Source: Brenneria alni | Lineage (GTDB): Bacteria; Pseudomonadota; Gammaproteobacteria; Enterobacterales; Enterobacteriaceae | Reading direction: 5' to 3' | DNA length: 64,000 nt | Assembly (NCBI RefSeq): GCF_003666245.1 | Contig: NZ_MJLZ01000008.1 | Coordinates: 1-64,000 of the forward strand | Notes under the pieces: generated by a model | The model's database searches: none | Told to the model about the DNA's origin: nothing | Seen by the model: only the letters and a program-made list of their open reading frames with translations | Program-made: the position numbers and the translations under genes | In this document: piece by piece, positions 26,990 to 35,260 of the stretch | Position numbering within the stretch: the stretch's first letter is position 1 | How the letters are laid out: every line of letters begins with the position of its first letter

Positions 26990-27472
26990 ATGTATTCCAT
27001 GAAAAAATTTTTACTTTTATCTTGTTTTTTTATACCTCAAGCTACACTGGCCGAAACCTATGAGATTTCAGTAACAAGAGATTCAAGCAACGTTTATCGC
27101 ATTGATGGGAAAAACTCTATCATTCATACTAAATATTGTTATGTATATGCTTATTCTGAAAATGCCTATCTTCGTACCGATGGGTATAACAATCAGTTAA
27201 TATTCATAGATAGCAAAGATTCATGCGATGTGTCAGGAGTTTATGGGGAAAATGAAATAAAAAATGGATCATACGAAGTAAAAGTCAGCCGTGAAGATGA
27301 TGACTGGTATAATATATGGGGAACTGACCACTTCATAAAAACATCAATGTGTCTTAATCTTGCGTTAATGGACGATGCCATACTAAGAATAAATGGCATG
27401 CGTGGAGATCTTATTTTTAACAATGGCAGCCAATGCCAAGCAGAGAATATATATTCTAAAATAAAACTTTAA
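26990..27472 (+). CDS. Exported protein with two tandem repeats
   Basis: 160 residues. Signal peptide (about 1-21, ending ATLA), then two related ~65-residue units: TYEISVTRDSSNVYRIDG...TKYCYVYAYSENAYLRTDG...LIFIDSKDSC and SYEVKVSREDDDWYNIWG...TSMCLNLALMDDAILRING...LIFNNGSQC. Each has two Cys, probably one disulfide per unit. No family recognised. The gene is AT-rich and directly follows mnt, where P22 carries sieA. Expression in the lysogen and a role at the cell envelope, such as superinfection exclusion, are plausible but inferred. Confidence 0.7.
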   Translation: MYSMKKFLLLSCFFIPQATLAETYEISVTRDSSNVYRIDGKNSIIHTKYCYVYAYSENAYLRTDGYNNQLIFIDSKDSCDVSGVYGENEIKNGSYEVKVSREDDDWYNIWGTDHFIKTSMCLNLALMDDAILRINGMRGDLIFNNGSQCQAENIYSKIKL

Positions 27473-27486
27473 AAAGGAATTTCAAA

Positions 27487-27867
27487 ATGGCTAACTTATT
27501 TAAACTATACACACTTCTTTCATCTGCGCTAATTTTATCCTCTTGCGCATCAAACCCACGCATAGAATATCTATCAGGAGAACAACGCAGTAAAGCTATC
27601 AATATGGCTGTATATAAAAACAACCCTTTCTCTGATGCCACCATAATAAAAACTGTAGACGGATTATCCTGTAACCGGAACAAATATCAAGCACAGGATA
27701 TTTCTGAATCAGAGGCTATGGACGGGGTAAAAATAAAAGCGGCGATGCTAAATGCTGATGCCGTCGTAAATACTATTTGCCAGAAAAATTCAGATACTGA
27801 CTGGATAAATAATTGTTGGGCATCAGTGAAATGTATCGGTGATGCTGTCACTGTGCCCCAAAATTAA
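27487..27867 (+). CDS. RcsF-like lipoprotein
   Basis: 126 residues. The signal peptide ends LILSSCAS (lipobox). The mature part follows the RcsF pattern: NPFSDATIIKTVDGLSCNRN, then KIKAAMLNADAVVNTICQ, NNCWASVKCIGDAV. Four cysteines fall where RcsF has its two disulfides, and the closing C-I-G-D-A fits the C-I-G-S-A of RcsF. RcsF is the outer-membrane sensor of the Rcs envelope-stress system. A phage copy could set off Rcs signalling or change the envelope against superinfection. AAGGAA precedes the start; 14 bases from the previous gene; AT-rich. Similarity was judged by eye. Confidence 0.65.
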   Translation: MANLFKLYTLLSSALILSSCASNPRIEYLSGEQRSKAINMAVYKNNPFSDATIIKTVDGLSCNRNKYQAQDISESEAMDGVKIKAAMLNADAVVNTICQKNSDTDWINNCWASVKCIGDAVTVPQN

Positions 27868-27870
27868 GAA

Positions 27871-29196
27871 TTACTGTCCGGTGTAGTAAGGTGGTGCCAC
27901 TGGCTGCCGAGACTGAGCGCGCTCACGCAATTTCTGGGCTGTGTCGGCATCCTTCGCCTGGGTATCCCGTTTTTGTGCTTCGGCATACTTCGCGTCAAGA
28001 TGCTCCTTAGACAGGTTATAGCCTGGAGTGGAAGCCGCGGCGGCGGCAAGCTGTTTAGCATAGGCGATCTTGCCCGGATCACCTGCGGCCCATTGCTGCA
28101 ACACCGGCGTAGTCCGATCTTCTGGCTGCTGACCATGGGCTTGTTTAACCTGATCAAGCAGTTGGTCATACTGAGCATTGATGGTTACAGCGTTGTCTGG
28201 ATCTTTAGCAATCGCTTTATATCTTTCTTTTTCAACATCAAGCAGATCTTTACGCAGCCCTTTCGCTTCTTCACGCACGGTAGCCTTATCTGGCGGGTTA
28301 ACCATGTTATTGATGAACTGTGCACGGTTGCCATCATTTAGCTGGACGACCATCTGTCCGTAACCGCGAACCTCATCCATCAAGCGTGTGACAGGGATCG
28401 GCGCTATCGTATCCTGCGGATCAGAAGAACCATATCGGGTCATTGGCTTGAGCGCTGTCGAACCATCGCTGTACGTGACTTTCAGAGTTGGGATTACGCG
28501 CTGACCATCTTCAGTCAGACCAATGTGAGCAAGCTCTTTACCCTTGATGGTTAAACCAGTAGCCGGATCTTTGTCGCCAATACCGCGTTGAATATGCGGC
28601 GATAATACTTCATTGACGGCGCTGATCGCTGCTGGGTCGTTGTAATCCATATCACCATTAATAACCGCTGGCATAACCCGGTTGATTTCCATTACGTTCT
28701 TGATGGCTTTTTCGCCAAAGAAGCGTTTGGGGTGAAGGGAATTATCCGTTGAAATCAGCTTGTAGAGGTCTGGATCGATGTTTCCCGTTTTTTCAAGCTG
28801 GTCATAGAACATTTTGATGGTAGGCATTTCATCTTTAAGCCGCTGCTGGCGCTTCTGCTCAGAACGTTGATAGGCCAACTCTTCGCGCCGCAACTTTACC
28901 CCTTCGGCTTGCATGGCGTAGGTGCGATCTGAATTTCGCTTATTCAGTTCAAACTCGGTCTGCCACTGCCCATCCCCCACCCTGTAACGCTCTGCCTGCG
29001 TTTCCCGATCTTTGGTGTCGGACTCTTTACGGTAATCAAACGTCTCTCGCTCAAAGTCATAGGCACGATCCGCGTTTTTCTGTTGCTGCTCCAACGACCA
29101 GCGCCGCAGTTCCGATTCTTCACGCCGACTGATAGCTGAATCAACCGTGTTAAACCCGGCCAGAAACCCATCAGCCAATCCTCTTACATCCGCCAT
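27871..29196 (-). CDS. Phage internal virion / structural protein, 441 residues
   Basis: Start at 29196 with GGAGG; a longer in-frame start at 29277 is not supported. The first 130 residues are highly charged and helical (SRREESELRRWSLEQQQKNADRAYDFERETFDYRKES), probably a coiled coil. The rest is soluble and Ala/Asp-rich. No catalytic motif is seen. It sits with four other small helical proteins between the tail genes and immI, the usual place of injected (ejection) proteins in podoviruses. Function is inferred from position only. Confidence 0.65.
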   Translation of the reverse strand: MADVRGLADGFLAGFNTVDSAISRREESELRRWSLEQQQKNADRAYDFERETFDYRKESDTKDRETQAERYRVGDGQWQTEFELNKRNSDRTYAMQAEGVKLRREELAYQRSEQKRQQRLKDEMPTIKMFYDQLEKTGNIDPDLYKLISTDNSLHPKRFFGEKAIKNVMEINRVMPAVINGDMDYNDPAAISAVNEVLSPHIQRGIGDKDPATGLTIKGKELAHIGLTEDGQRVIPTLKVTYSDGSTALKPMTRYGSSDPQDTIAPIPVTRLMDEVRGYGQMVVQLNDGNRAQFINNMVNPPDKATVREEAKGLRKDLLDVEKERYKAIAKDPDNAVTINAQYDQLLDQVKQAHGQQPEDRTTPVLQQWAAGDPGKIAYAKQLAAAAASTPGYNLSKEHLDAKYAEAQKRDTQAKDADTAQKLRERAQSRQPVAPPYYTGQ

Positions 29197-29207
29197 AAAT
29201 CCTCCGA

Positions 29208-29507
29208 TTAAGAAAACAGTGATCCGGCCAATAGCCCAACGGCGGCACCGATGCCCATACCGATAGGGCCAGCCCATGATCCATAGGTCGCCCCCATCGC
29301 TGCCGATGAAGCCCCAATGGATGCACCAGCCGCCGCCCCCATCCCCGCGCCCATTCCCATCGTCTGGTTCTTCATCATCTTCTGCTGCGCTTTCAGTTGC
29401 TCGTTGGCCGCCTCGCGCTGCTGTTCAGCTTCCGACGCCTGCTGCATGCCAGACATTGCCTGTTGGCGCGTTTGCGCCGCGATATCGATTAACCCATATC
29501 CCGCCAT
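29208..29507 (-). CDS. Small Gly/Ala-rich virion protein, possibly membrane-active
   Basis: 99 residues. Charged helical N-half (TRQQAMSGMQQASEAEQQREAANEQLKAQQKMM) then a Gly/Ala/Met-rich hydrophobic C-half (MGMGAGMGAAAGASIGASSAAMG ... GMGIGAAVGLLAGSLFS) that could enter a membrane. Lies among putative ejection proteins, so a role in the DNA channel is possible but not shown. Confidence 0.6.
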   Translation of the reverse strand: MAGYGLIDIAAQTRQQAMSGMQQASEAEQQREAANEQLKAQQKMMKNQTMGMGAGMGAAAGASIGASSAAMGATYGSWAGPIGMGIGAAVGLLAGSLFS

Positions 29508-29514
29508 AAATGCC

Positions 29515-29715
29515 TCATTTAGCCTGCACGTGGCCTTTTTTAACCAATGCGAGGCCTAGCCTCTTGGAGAACTCGTCCATGCCCATAGCGGTGAGAGTTT
29601 CCTCTATATCCCCCCTCGCCAAATCTTTATCAAGCCCCGTGATTTCCGTGCCTTTCACCTGTTTATTCGTCGATTTTTTTTTCAACACATCAATCAGTCC
29701 GTAGTTATTAGCCAT
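29515..29715 (-). CDS. Small hypothetical phage protein, 66 residues
   Basis: Begins MANNYGLIDVLKKKSTNKQ; soluble and basic/helical, no family recognised. It shares the start pattern -YGLID- with the previous gene (MAGYGLIDIA), hinting at a shared short N-terminal motif. Start overlaps the stop of the upstream gene by one base, so it is translationally coupled in the tail/ejection operon. Confidence 0.6.
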   Translation of the reverse strand: MANNYGLIDVLKKKSTNKQVKGTEITGLDKDLARGDIEETLTAMGMDEFSKRLGLALVKKGHVQAK

Positions 29716-30095
29716 TATGAATCATTCCCAATATCAAGAAGACTGCGCAGAGACGTGGAGCCACCAGTGAGAATGGATAATTGCCGATCAGTTTCCGCAT
29801 CACGAACGCCATTTTTTGCACCCGCAGTTGCGAGGGCTGATTTCAGCCCCAGGCTGTTGTCTTCGCTATTGGCTTGTTGCGCTGCGCCATAACGGGCCTG
29901 CTGATTGGCCGCACCGACGGTCGAAGTGTTCAGTGCCTGTTGCTGGGTTGAACCCACTCGCGCCAACTCGTTATTCATCATCTCCCCACTGGTAGAGTAA
30001 TCCATTAACTCTTGTAGTTTGGGATAATAGCGGTCTACCCAGTCGGCATACTGCTGCCGGGTGATGTTGGCAAAAGTGTCCGAAGCCACGCCCAT
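29715..30095 (-). CDS. Hypothetical virion protein, 126 residues
   Basis: Ala/Gln/Ser-rich helical protein (TQQQALNTSTVGAANQQARYGAAQQANSE) with aromatic residues near the N-terminus (YADWVDRYYPKLQELMDY). It resembles in style the neighbouring 221-residue protein, and both may be parts of the ejected core. No family recognised. Coupled to the following gene by a one-base overlap. Confidence 0.6.
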   Translation of the reverse strand: MGVASDTFANITRQQYADWVDRYYPKLQELMDYSTSGEMMNNELARVGSTQQQALNTSTVGAANQQARYGAAQQANSEDNSLGLKSALATAGAKNGVRDAETDRQLSILTGGSTSLRSLLDIGNDS

Positions 30096-30103
30096 GATTC
30101 ACC

Positions 30104-30769
30104 TCAATATTTCAAGTTGGAATAGTTGTTGCTATTCCATGAATTGTTTCCACTAAGCCCGCCATATACGCCGCTGGAACCGCTGCTGGGTGTCGAAGTT
30201 TGCAGGTCGGATAATCCGTAACTGGTCAGCGCACCGCCCACCGCTCCAACCAATTGCTGATTAGCCGCCTGTTTTGACAGTGAGCTCTGTGCGTCAGAAA
30301 TGGCTTTCTGTTGTGACGCAGAAGCTATCCCCTGATAGCCTTGTAGCGCCTCCGCTTTCTGCCCTGCGCCGATCGCCTGTGCATCTTGCAACCCGGCAAT
30401 ATATTTATTTTGCTGGTCCGTCTGAGACCGGGCCGTCGCGTCAATTGTGCCCGTCACCTGATCCTCAGCTATATCGCTCAACGCCGACTGGAATTTGCCG
30501 CTGCTCGGATCAACACCTGCAGACGTCAGATTATCGGCGGTCTGCTGTCTTGCCTGGCTAAACGCCTGCTGGTATCCCAGATTGACGTCACCGGCAATGT
30601 CGGTGTAGTTCTGTTCACCATTCAGTGAGTCCACCTTATCCATGAATAGGTTTTCGTAAGGCTTTAACTCGTTCTGATACAAATCCCATTGCTGCCGTGC
30701 CACCTCTGCCGCCGCTTTTTGCTGCGTGGTTTCTTGAACTTCACTGCTACCGCCTCCTCCACCGCCCAT
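30104..30769 (-). CDS. Hypothetical virion protein with Gly-rich start, 221 residues
   Basis: Begins MGGGGGGSSEVQETTQQKAAAEVARQQWDLYQNELKPYENLF, a pattern seen in phage tail or internal core proteins. The middle is Gln/Ala-rich and helical, the end Ser/Asn/Gly-rich (SGVYGGLSGNNSWNSNNYSN). It lies between the distal tail genes and the putative ejection proteins. No catalytic motif. Confidence 0.62.
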   Translation of the reverse strand: MGGGGGGSSEVQETTQQKAAAEVARQQWDLYQNELKPYENLFMDKVDSLNGEQNYTDIAGDVNLGYQQAFSQARQQTADNLTSAGVDPSSGKFQSALSDIAEDQVTGTIDATARSQTDQQNKYIAGLQDAQAIGAGQKAEALQGYQGIASASQQKAISDAQSSLSKQAANQQLVGAVGGALTSYGLSDLQTSTPSSGSSGVYGGLSGNNSWNSNNYSNLKY

Positions 30770-30777
30770 ATCTCACC

Positions 30778-31143
30778 TCACATCGGTATTTTGAATTTCA
30801 TTAACGCGCCTTCATCGGCCAGCCGTTCCCAGCCGAGGCGCTGCGCCACCCTGATAAACCCTTTCCGTGCCGTACTGAATTCAACCCAACGACCGCCAAT
30901 CATGCGTGTTAGCGTCTTTACTTCTTCCAGATAGCGGGAAATACTTCCCGGTTCAGTGCTGGCCGCCAGCCAGATAAAAATATATGGAATGCCGTCACGC
31001 GATTTTGGAGCCAGAACGATTCGTCCGTGCTCGGTTCCAAAGCAAAACGCCTGCTTTTTACGGCAGGCGTCTTGGATTTTATTAATTAACTCAGGATCGT
31101 TTGTATCTGAAATCACACGGTCAGTTAATGTTTTAATATTCAT
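30778..31143 (-). CDS. Internal virion protein resembling GNAT fold (T7 gp13-like), 121 residues
   Basis: A compact alpha/beta protein: AFCFGTEHGRIVLAPKSRDGIPYIFIWLAAST, then VKTLTRMIGGRWVEFSTARKGFIRVAQRLGWERL. The order and the late -A-Q-R-L-G-W-E- element recall acetyltransferase-like internal virion proteins such as T7 gp13. The likeness was seen by eye and is weak; enzymatic activity is not claimed. Confidence 0.5.
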   Translation of the reverse strand: MNIKTLTDRVISDTNDPELINKIQDACRKKQAFCFGTEHGRIVLAPKSRDGIPYIFIWLAASTEPGSISRYLEEVKTLTRMIGGRWVEFSTARKGFIRVAQRLGWERLADEGALMKFKIPM

Positions 31144-31147
31144 GTAA

Positions 31148-31858
31148 TTAATATCCAGTCACATCCACAATCATATATTGTGAATCCGAGCTATTTCTTG
31201 TTGCATTAGCGCCACCACTTATATAGTTCAACGATTGATACATATCAACATGCCGGGAGATTTTATCAGCTGAAACTTTTATCCCATCATAGTACCACGT
31301 TAAATCCAACTCACCCCCATTCACACGTGAAGTGTAACAATAGCTAATTTTATTAGTCACTACCGCAAGTTTTTTATTCATGTCAGTATCGATAACCACA
31401 TCAGCAGGAAGTCTACCAAATTCATCATGTTGGTATGTTGGGTAATTCTGTATAGAGTGAACTCTCAAATACTTTTTATCACTGTCGAACGTAACATAAC
31501 CGTCCTTATTTCTAATAATAAGAAGGCCTGTTCCGGTTTTTGTGAGTTCCCCCGCATCAAATATGAAGTAGTTGCCAGAAAAATTGGGATTATCCCCCGA
31601 TGCATCCACGAAAATTACGATATATGTATATATATTGTTTATTTTTTTTACTGAAAGTAATGATGCATGATGAGTAGAGCAAGATACAGCCAGAACGGGT
31701 GGCAGGTCTGATTTTGCAGAATATGTAATTAATGCTATCCATCCAACCTCAACATCCCATTGAGCAGAGAGCGTCCCTTTTTGAGCTAAGTATAAGTTGA
31801 AAACCTCAGAGTCAATCAACGTTACTCCATCATCGTTTGTTACTCTAATGAACGCCAT
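31148..31858 (-). CDS. Distal tail protein, 236 residues (unrecognised)
   Basis: Start at the ATG at 31858 (a longer start at 31888 overlaps the upstream gene too far). Begins MAFIRVTNDDGVTLIDSEVFNLYLAQKGTL. It is rich in beta-forming and aromatic residues, with no signal peptide. The opening resembles that of the next gene (MANFIIRDESGTVILDLSNSI), so both may be beta-sandwich tail-tip or receptor-binding proteins. The coding region is more AT-rich than the tail genes before it, as expected of fast-changing adhesion genes. Confidence 0.6.
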   Translation of the reverse strand: MAFIRVTNDDGVTLIDSEVFNLYLAQKGTLSAQWDVEVGWIALITYSAKSDLPPVLAVSCSTHHASLLSVKKINNIYTYIVIFVDASGDNPNFSGNYFIFDAGELTKTGTGLLIIRNKDGYVTFDSDKKYLRVHSIQNYPTYQHDEFGRLPADVVIDTDMNKKLAVVTNKISYCYTSRVNGGELDLTWYYDGIKVSADKISRHVDMYQSLNYISGGANATRNSSDSQYMIVDVTGY

Positions 31859-31860
31859 AA

Positions 31861-32145
31861 CTAATATATCCCGTACACACAAAAGCAACGTACATCTCTG
31901 ACCGTACTTACGGTAATATTATTACCGTCAATTACTGCTGCCGGTGGCGTGCTCCACACACCAATATCGAATTGTATTTGTTCCGCAGATGCTGACACCC
32001 ATAATCGCCCACCATAGACGTTAGGGATCGTAACTGTTTTAGATGAGCTTGGCTCTACAGTAAAATAGCCGAGTGTCTTTGTTATACTATTAGATAAATC
32101 GAGAATAACTGTTCCACTCTCATCTCTAATAATAAAATTAGCCAT
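31861..32145 (-). CDS. Small beta-rich tail protein, 94 residues
   Basis: MANFIIRDESGTVILDLSNSITKTLGYFTVEPSSSKTV... is a short all-beta domain. The N-terminus is of the type seen in tail-tip accessory proteins encoded after lambda J-like genes. Its start overlaps the stop of the J-like gene by one base. Confidence 0.6.
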   Translation of the reverse strand: MANFIIRDESGTVILDLSNSITKTLGYFTVEPSSSKTVTIPNVYGGRLWVSASAEQIQFDIGVWSTPPAAVIDGNNITVSTVRDVRCFCVYGIY

Positions 32146-33278
32146 TATAAGCCTATCTCTATTCTATTTATGTTGTTTTCGTCCCTTAGAATAATTTCGT
32201 TATTAGTAATATTAAGGCCAACATTATCTGTATTAGACTTAATACTGATCTGCCCTGCTGCCGAAATACTAACCAATTGCCCAAATGTCGCATTCCCCAG
32301 TTCATCAACCGTAAATCCGCCACTTTCTATCTTAGCGGTTTTGATATACGGAGAAACAATTTCAATCCCGACTTTGACGCTATCTGCCATAATAGTTTGC
32401 GCCGCCAGAATTTTAATCACTGCTTCTTTTGCTACAAGTTCATCGAGCACCACTTTTCCATCAACCACTGCAAATGGAATGGCGTATGTACCATCATCGT
32501 TCGGGTTGTTGGGGTCGAATATGAAAACTTGACCAGCGGCGATTGCTACCTGGCTGATGGTGTTTCCGTTGCTGTCCGTTGACGCCACGATCCCGATCCC
32601 GGCAGTGATATCCCCTGCTTGCGCCCTGGTGCTCCACATTGCCTTAACACCGTCAAGATCTGCTATCGCCTGCGTGTTAGTCTGTACCGCCGATGCATTC
32701 TCTTCTATTTTCCCGCTCATTTCTTCAATCAATGGCGAATTATTTAACTGTTCATTGATTACATCAATAATTGATGTTGGGTCAGCATGGGTTTCAGCAT
32801 AGGTCCCAGACGAATCGTTATAGGGACCGGGTTTACCCAGAGAATTAACGTGGCGGATCCAGTAATACCCCTTCCATTCCGGATCGACCGGATCGCCATA
32901 TACTCCCGCCGCTGTCGATGCAATAAGTACGGCGTTCGCCAGATTATCTTCCGGGCTACGATAAATTTCTGTCAGCGATCGCCCCGAATACTGCGGCATA
33001 TCCCATTCCAGCAGGACGTGGGCAAAACCGCCCGTTGCCTTAAAATTGGTTGGCTTTGTTGGGGTCTGCACCTTGCCGTTTGATGATTCGCCGCTGCCAC
33101 CGGTGCTCGGCGTCAACTTCAGTTTGCCACCCAGCGTCCGCAGGTTTGCCAGTCCCAGACTTGCCAAGTCGGCATAGGTTACCGCCCTGCTGCTGCCGTC
33201 GCCGCGCTGGCCGGTCAACGTCTCGATATTGTCCGCGACCGCATCCACGCCGCGCCCAGATCGCCACTTGCTGCTCAT
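32145..33278 (-). CDS. Tail tip / central fibre protein, related to the C-terminal part of lambda J
   Basis: 377 residues from the ATG at 33278, with AGGAG nine bases upstream. A fibronectin-like domain (about 75-150: PTNFKATGGFAHVLLEWDMPQYSGRSLTEIYRS, then GYYWIRHVNSLGKPGPYN) is followed by helical segments and the DUF1983-type region (about 215-330) with VKAMWSTRAQAGDITAGIGI and QTIMADSVKVG. These are pieces of siphovirus tail-tip protein J. Here they stand next to podovirus-like connector and nozzle genes. Probably contacts the receptor. Confidence 0.72.
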   Translation of the reverse strand: MSSKWRSGRGVDAVADNIETLTGQRGDGSSRAVTYADLASLGLANLRTLGGKLKLTPSTGGSGESSNGKVQTPTKPTNFKATGGFAHVLLEWDMPQYSGRSLTEIYRSPEDNLANAVLIASTAAGVYGDPVDPEWKGYYWIRHVNSLGKPGPYNDSSGTYAETHADPTSIIDVINEQLNNSPLIEEMSGKIEENASAVQTNTQAIADLDGVKAMWSTRAQAGDITAGIGIVASTDSNGNTISQVAIAAGQVFIFDPNNPNDDGTYAIPFAVVDGKVVLDELVAKEAVIKILAAQTIMADSVKVGIEIVSPYIKTAKIESGGFTVDELGNATFGQLVSISAAGQISIKSNTDNVGLNITNNEIILRDENNINRIEIGL

Positions 33279-34900
33279 GCTGGCATCTCCTGCATTGATG
33301 TGGCCAGCGTGATGCGATCTATCTGGGCACTGCCGTATACCCCAATTTGCCAACGCTTGCCACGCAGCGGCGGGAGTTTTAATAGCGACTCACGAATACT
33401 TCCAGGTGGCAGGTGAAGAACTGATTTACCATCAGCATGTAGAATGACGCCAATCTGCGACAGCGCCCCGCTCATTATTCGAAGACAAGAAAATGCGGTA
33501 TTCGATGGAGCAAGATAGATCTTCGACCGCCAACGGCAATTAACCGGCAACGCGCCATCGCCCAGCGTATAAAGTTGCTTTCCTTTGACGATATACAGCG
33601 TATCCCCTGACTCATCGTTGTAGGCAGCGTCGAACGTGGTGGTAATGCGCCGGATATCCATGCTGACCGGATCGAAAATAAACCCAGCGACACCTGTATC
33701 AATGTCATAAAGTGCCAGATATTCATTTTCTACCCGCCATGCACGGATAGTTGACGGATTAAAATCCCTGCGCCATTGCTTTGCTTCAATGATATTCGCT
33801 GTGGCAATTTCAGCGGCACCTGCGGCACTGACGGATACCAATCCATTGGGTGAGGCATACAGCGCAAACCCATCCATCGTGACCATGCTTTGCCGGGACA
33901 CACAGGACAAAGCTATAATCGGGTGATTGGAAGTGATATTGGATGGTGTGATACCAGAAAAAATGTATGGAATACCTTTTGTTCCGACAACCAGTGTAGT
34001 ACCGACAGGGGTGATAGCGACGATCTCATCCTGCGTCGTCTGCTTGTTCGAGTCCTTCCATGCGTACGGTAGGTAAGCCTCACTGAACATCACCTGGTTA
34101 CCCATAAACCCGGCAGCAATACCATTGCTCATCATACACAGGCCAATCATGCCATCGGGAGGCATGAAATAATCGTAGGTTTCCAGCGACGCGCTCAGTT
34201 CAGCATTGGTCAGATCGTCAACAAATGAGGCAACGGCAATCTCCAGTTCTGCCACCAGCAGATAATCGGCAGATTCGGTACTGGTTGCCGAGCGATAAAT
34301 GCGTCGATGGGTGATATTGTTATTCTGCGCTCCGGGCGGTTGTAACGTCAGCGTGACGGTGCTGTTGGGGTAAACAATGGTTATCTCCGCCGATGCGGGG
34401 CCGGGAGGACCTTCTTCACCATACGCCGTAACATAGGTTTCGGTGTAATAGCGGGTTTCATCGTCCGTCGCGTCGTCCTCGTCTGCATCCTCCGGCGGCG
34501 TGATATCACCGATAACAATTGGATTGGCCGGTGCAGGAATGCCGAGACGGTAGTATGCCGCCGGGTAATTGCCATTGCCTGCCGTCGCAATTTGAGCGCC
34601 TGTAACCTTCGGAAATTCACCGTCTGTGTAATACACGCGCCCATAGTCATCGTTGGCGACCGGGCTGCGAATGGCGTCAACAATCTTATTCCAGGCAAAC
34701 CAGAAATTGTCCCGATAGTGGAAAATGGTTTGCGGCGCGATAGGGAATGCCTTTTCCCGATCTTTATCGTCTTGCATCGGAGTGATAACGCCGTGCCGGA
34801 AATGGCAGCCCTGCGCCAATGTTGCATTGGATTCAGGCAATATGTGCCCAACGACACGCGGCATCTCGCCACGCATCGTGGTGATATCAATTGTCGCCAT
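33275..34900 (-). CDS. Tail nozzle / tail hub protein, 541 residues
   Basis: Begins MATIDITTMRGEMPRVVGHILPESNATLAQGC. The protein is beta-rich with repeated segments such as GVIPYIFSGI, GFALYASPNGLVSVSAAG and YLALYDIDTGVAGFIFD, as expected for a beta-propeller. It resembles nozzle or stabilisation proteins (T7 gp12, P22 gp10) of short-tailed phages. The fold is inferred from pattern, not from a search. It is the first gene after late promoter module B. Confidence 0.68.
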   Translation of the reverse strand: MATIDITTMRGEMPRVVGHILPESNATLAQGCHFRHGVITPMQDDKDREKAFPIAPQTIFHYRDNFWFAWNKIVDAIRSPVANDDYGRVYYTDGEFPKVTGAQIATAGNGNYPAAYYRLGIPAPANPIVIGDITPPEDADEDDATDDETRYYTETYVTAYGEEGPPGPASAEITIVYPNSTVTLTLQPPGAQNNNITHRRIYRSATSTESADYLLVAELEIAVASFVDDLTNAELSASLETYDYFMPPDGMIGLCMMSNGIAAGFMGNQVMFSEAYLPYAWKDSNKQTTQDEIVAITPVGTTLVVGTKGIPYIFSGITPSNITSNHPIIALSCVSRQSMVTMDGFALYASPNGLVSVSAAGAAEIATANIIEAKQWRRDFNPSTIRAWRVENEYLALYDIDTGVAGFIFDPVSMDIRRITTTFDAAYNDESGDTLYIVKGKQLYTLGDGALPVNCRWRSKIYLAPSNTAFSCLRIMSGALSQIGVILHADGKSVLHLPPGSIRESLLKLPPLRGKRWQIGVYGSAQIDRITLATSMQEMPA

Positions 34901-34929
34901 GAGTATCCTGAGACGGTATAAAAAAGGAA

Positions 34930-35003
34930 TAAAAAAAGCCCCGCTGTTTAAGGCGAGACTTGGTATCTTTCTGGAATTTAGCGCGTATTATTGATGGGCG
35001 CAA
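34930..35003 (-). promoter_or_regulatory. Late promoter-terminator module, copy B
   Basis: Minus strand: -35 TTGCGC (35003-34998), 17-bp spacer ending ATACGCGC, -10 TAAATT (34980-34975), then CCAGAAAGATACC and a terminator stem AGTCTCGC/GCGGGGCT with seven T. The stem bases differ from copies C and D, but pairing is kept. It lies just upstream of the tail nozzle gene. Confidence 0.7.
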
Positions 35004-35021
35004 TATCAACGGTTAAATGAA

Positions 35022-35243
35022 ATGAACACTATCGATTATCACGGAACGACGATCTGCGTACTCGACGAGAACGACATGCTAATGGAATGTCCTGCAGGTT
35101 CTTACGCAGTGATAGAAGACTTTGGGTTTTATGTCGTTGTGCGTGTCGGAGATAAAGAGGCACCAGCAATTCATACAGACCTTGTGCCGACGCTTGAAGA
35201 TGCACTCGACATTATCGCCGAGCAACATGCGTTTTTTGCGTAA
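35022..35243 (+). CDS. Small acidic protein on the strand opposite to the late genes
   Basis: 73 residues: MNTIDYHGTTICVLDENDMLMECPAGSYAVIEDFGFYVVVRVGDK... The composition is protein-like and acidic, without signal peptide. It starts 18 bases beyond the -35 of module B and runs the other way, into the end of the fibre gene. No good ribosome-binding site is seen. It could be a lysogeny-expressed cargo gene; no family recognised. Confidence 0.42.
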   Translation: MNTIDYHGTTICVLDENDMLMECPAGSYAVIEDFGFYVVVRVGDKEAPAIHTDLVPTLEDALDIIAEQHAFFA

Positions 35244-35260
35244 TTGATCGGTTATAGCGA

